A stretch of DNA of 64,000 bases from Limnoperna fortunei (Eukaryota > Mollusca > Bivalvia > Mytilida > Modiolidae). A model generated the notes under the pieces. The model saw only the letters and a list, made by a program, of their open reading frames with translations, ran no database searches and was not told where the DNA came from. Both the position numbers and the translations under genes were made by a program. Below, in pieces: positions 27,201-32,000 of the stretch; positions within the stretch are counted from its first letter, which is position 1, and the number at the start of each line of letters is the position of its first letter. Location of the stretch: positions 65,401,522-65,465,521 of the forward strand of contig OX104117.1 in the NCBI GenBank assembly GCA_944474755.1, in the 5' to 3' direction.

Positions 27201-29035
27201 TTCTTACTATTACTTTCTAGACTGTTAAGTTTATTCTTCAATATCTTCAGGGTTAAACAGAAATTGTTTTGAACCGAATTTAGACTTTCGAAATGGTTTT
27301 TGAAGTCCATCGGATCAACTGGAGATATATCATCTTTCTTTTCTTTTAGAGAGTTTACAAGCCTCCAATAGTCTTTAGGGTTTTCACTTTTAAGATTGTC
27401 AATTTGTTTTATAATGTTGACTTTACAATTTTTGGCCTTATACTTTCTGGTTTTGTTGTATATTCTATAGGCCCTGTAATAGCTATTTTTTATTTCATTG
27501 TTAAATGGAAAGGCCGACATTAATTTGGCTTTTTGAACTACCTGATTACGAAGAGTTCGTAGATCGGAGTCATAAAAAAGTTTGTGTTTAGGTTTCTGTT
27601 CCTTGATAGAGGGACGCTTAAGACATTTGTCACAGGCTCTAAGTATTAAGTTTTCGAACCGGATGGTAGCTTCTTTTATAGAATTTTCATTGTTTATATC
27701 TATAACTAGGTCTTTAAAGTTATTTATTTTCCCATGGGTCTATTCACTCTGTAACTCTATTTCAAGTTTCATTCTGGATTTCTCGTTCCAAATGTAATGA
27801 ATTGGGACGGACTTACATGTAGATGAGTCTGAGATGTTATTACTTTCAAAATTAGTAATTAGTGTCCATGATAATTTACAATGGGTATCAGATAAAGTAG
27901 GGATAAATGGGGAGACTTTGAAGTAAGGAATTTGGGGGAGTAAATTTTCACTTGCAAAAACATAGTCTACTACGCTATTTCCTTTAGGGGTATAGCATGT
28001 GAAACTACCGAAGGAATCTCACATAGTTCTTCCATTTAGAAATCTAAGACTATTGCCAACACATATATCTAACAGTTCTCTACCTCTGGCATCATTAATA
28101 TTATCAAATGTTGCCCTCGGACACAGATCAGTATCATGAATGTAATCAAATTGACTGTCATTGTATTTATTATTATCGCCATGAATAAAATCTGGCAAGG
28201 CACCCACTCGAGCATTTATATCACCACATATGAGAAGATCACCTTTAGAACAGTAAGTTACAATATCTTCTGATAACTGTTTCAAAACACTAGTATTATC
28301 TTGTTCTAAAGCTATGGTTATGGGCGATTTTATAGGAGGGTTATAAACTATACATATATAAATATCTTTTTCAATGTTGAAAAACGATTTCTTTATCATA
28401 ATCCAGTGATAGTTGGTATTAGTTATTGGTAAAATTATAATTCCAGGCTTAAGGCATGGTTTATATAAGATTCCAAGGCCTCCAAAATATCTACCATTAT
28501 TTGATATTGGTCTACAGACTGGAAAATACTTAAAGTCTGGAAAGGAAATATTATCATCATAACCAGTATGAGTCTCTGCTAAAAATACCATATCAAAGTT
28601 TTTGATCTCATGTAAAAAGTCCGGATTTTTACTCTTATCGAAGAATTTTGATTTTAATCCTCCTATATTCCAGAAGCATAGCCTTATGTTATGGACTAGT
28701 TTGCTCTGCATAATTGAGCTGATTTTTAGTTAATTTTGGTACTATAAGGTATATATATAATAGGTTACCCAGTAAGGTAATGTGGAAAAATAATATGGTT
28801 AATATACTAGTATCCGTAAAAACTTGATATTATAATTGATTAGATAGATATAGATGTGCACGCAGGCACAATAATAATATGGTTAATATACTAGTATCAG
28901 TAAAAACTTGAAATAATAATTGATAAGATAGATATAAATGTGCACGCAGGCACAATAATAATATGGTTAATATACTTGTATCAGTAAAAACTTGAAATAA
29001 TAATTGATAAGATAGATATAGATGTGCACGCAGGC

Positions 29036-29087
<52 letters not shown>

Positions 29088-32000
29088 TCCGCAATTACTA
29101 GTATAGACCTTTTAGTACCTGAAATAAGTCTTATAAGACTTTAGTTGTTTTCCTATGGTCAAATATAGGTTTTAAACTTGTTTCTTGACTTTTCCTTTAA
29201 CTAGTACTTGACTTCGAAAGTACTTTAACAAAAAAGAACTAAAAATGAAAGATAATTTGAGATTTTCTAAGTTGGCTTTAGATTCGAAAGTACTTTAATA
29301 AAAAAGAACTAAAAATAAAAGATAATTTGAGATTTTCTAAATTGGCTTTAGATTGGGAGAGTTATTGTTCCAAAAGTCAAAATGAACAATTAAATAGTTT
29401 AATTTTTTATTGAGATATTGATTAAATTGTTTGATGTTGTAACTAATTGATTTTAAAAATTATAAGTTGTTTACTCTTTAATTCTTCTGCTAAAAACAAT
29501 GCATATAAGGTACGGGTCTGACAACAATTTTACCTGAACATATTGAATATTGATTAAATTGTATAATATCAATAAATATGAAAAATAGACATTTAAAGTA
29601 TTAAATGACGAGAATTAGGAACACAGTAGGGTGTCAATCATAACGCTGACGCCTTTGGCTCGGTTTGTTTCCATGCCATTGTTTACGACGTCCTGCTTGG
29701 TTTGGCGTTTTCTGTCCTTGGGTCTGAATTTTACGAATCGGAATTCCGAGGCGGTCTAGAATGCTCGTTTTCAGATTTGCTGCGAATTGTTTTACACCAC
29801 TATCGCTCAAATGCACATTATCAGAGTTTAAGAATTTTGACTGTGGAGTGCCTCTATAGGCCATATTACTGTGATCACATAAATTAACACTATCATCATT
29901 GCTGTACTTCTCCTTCAGTAGAGCATTAACCAAATTGATTCTGTTGTTAAGATGATCATTTCTAGGTGTACCAAGAGATATAACGGTTTTTGCACTAGGC
30001 CATTTTTGGTTGCATTTTTTAACAATGTTGTCGAAATCACGAACACAATCATCCGCTGTCTTCTCTTTGATTTCATTTGTGAGAGAGTGAAGGCATACGA
30101 TTTTGTAGTCCTTGCATGTTGAATTCTCGATTAATTCCTCAGTTTCTTTGAAGTTTTACGCGATTTTCTTATCGGTGTCAAATTTGGCTGATAGCTTTTC
30201 GGGATCAATTTTCGCAGTGTTTGATGTACCTATTAGTAGGACTTTAGGTCTCGATTCCTTCTTCTCGGTAGGAGGCAGTGTAGTAAAGTCATATTGCCTC
30301 GAGTTATGGAGTTTTAGTGAGACTATCTCATCATCCTGATTTTCCTTTTCATGTTTCAGTTGTTTAATGTTATCTAATATTTCATCTATGTTTTTGTAGA
30401 TTCTGTATTTTGTCAGTTTGTGTTTTATTTTCGTTCTCAACACTAATCATGTGCTTAATTTCATTTTCCAGTTTAAGTTGAATTTCAGACACATGTTGTT
30501 GATGTTTACTCGCTGCTAGGTGTAATTCGAGATCATAATCACTTTTATCCTTTCCTATCCTGTGATTTAAGGTATTAATTTCACTTTCATGGTGTGTTTT
30601 TTGCAGTTGTGCTTCATTTTGAAGAGACTGAATCTTGTTTTTCAGCGACCAAATTTCAGTGTTCTGTTTTGTGATTGTTTCCTGAAGATTCTTTATTTTG
30701 TTTTCTGATTTTGTGTCACATTGAATTGTTTCATTAGTTTTGATACTGCAAGCAAGGTTGTTTAACTCAGTGGCCAATGAAAATCTTTGTGTTTCACAGG
30801 ATTTAGCAAGTGACTCCGCAAACGTTTGTTCCATCTGTTTAAATGTTTCTTTAACTTCATTAATAATGGGAGCGGTTATAGATGTATTGGAAAGCTGATC
30901 TCTCCTTATTGGAATACGTGAAGGTGTCTGACCTTCCTCATTGAGAAATAGGAACCCACTTTTATCCCTTTGTTGGGTACTGGACCATTTCGGATCCTTA
31001 ATAGAATCTGTCACTACTGAGGTTTTAGGATCTGTTTCTTGGTTGAGATCATCACCAAACTTTTGCTCAAGCATGTTTACTATTGTTTTAAATGGCTTGA
31101 AGTGACTGTTAACAAAGGTTGCTCTGTTTGTTCCTTGAACTGTTACAGATCCTGTTTTCATAAAAACTGTCAGTTTATATAACATTCCACTAGAAGATGT
31201 GGTAGATTTTGAGTGCACTTCTATGAAAATGTTTTGTAGGTTTTCAGCGTTTGGATCGTCCTTCCATGTAACATCACACATTCTCTTGGTCCCAATATAA
31301 TCATGGATGTATAACCAGAAGGCCCTAACCCAGTAGGGGAGACGTTTGGCTGATACTCTGAAAGCGACATTGTGAGCCTCTTGTTCATAGTCATCTAATA
31401 TGACCTCATAGTCTGAGATTTTATTTAGTTTAGATTTGGCTGAAGGTGGTTTAAGGCTACTCGGGAAGTTGCTTTTACAGTATGTTTCATATAAAGAAAT
31501 TATTTCCAGTGATTCGTAGCTTGGAACACCGTCCTGACTTTGGCTTGTTTGTGAGGGATCGCACATGTTGTTTAGGTTACGTTTGTTTTCACGTTATATA
31601 AAATGACCTGAAGGGTAGTGGGTCTTGATTTATACAGTTTATGTTATACAGCAGGTTATTTTGTTGGCAGACTAGTTAGGTTATCTACATTGCATTCATA
31701 CCTGTCTAAATTTGAAAAATTGTCGTAGTTTTTAATAAACTGGCGGCAGCCATTACCGGAAGTATAGGCGCAAAAAAATATATCAAGTATATCAAGTTAT
31801 TAGTATTTCGGTGGCTTTACTTTATTGATTAGTCAGCTGGTATTAGATGCCCCTTATTTACAGTATGAACCTTTATTATCTTATCAGCGGGCATTTAGAT
31901 GAGTACAGTATAAACCTTTATTGTCCAGTCCGTCCGCCCGTCTGTCCGTCCGTTACACTTTCTCTTATTTGCAACTCCTCCTACACCACTGAATGGAATT

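Larger units (their letters stand above)
25022..31620 (-). mobile_element. Near full-length LINE (non-LTR retrotransposon), two ORFs, disabled
   Basis: On the minus strand the order is ORF1 (31566-29634), a spacer with tandem repeats, ORF2 (28711-25206) and a 3' end AATTGGTCAATAAA followed by a short-repeat tail of TTGTATTC units. It has an APE-type endonuclease, a reverse transcriptase and a C-terminal zinc-binding domain, with no LTRs. Microsatellite-like tails and an esterase ORF1 recall CR1-group elements; the clade assignment is inference. It is absent from block B at the matching region. The 5' limit is approximate. Confidence 0.85.

Noticed and set aside
25658..27520. A host reverse-transcriptase gene
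   Set aside because: Upstream endonuclease in the same frame, ORF1, and a tailed 3' end make it a LINE; the frame is broken.
29040..29084. Telomeric or centromeric signal
   Set aside because: It is a simple AT dinucleotide tract inside a LINE spacer.
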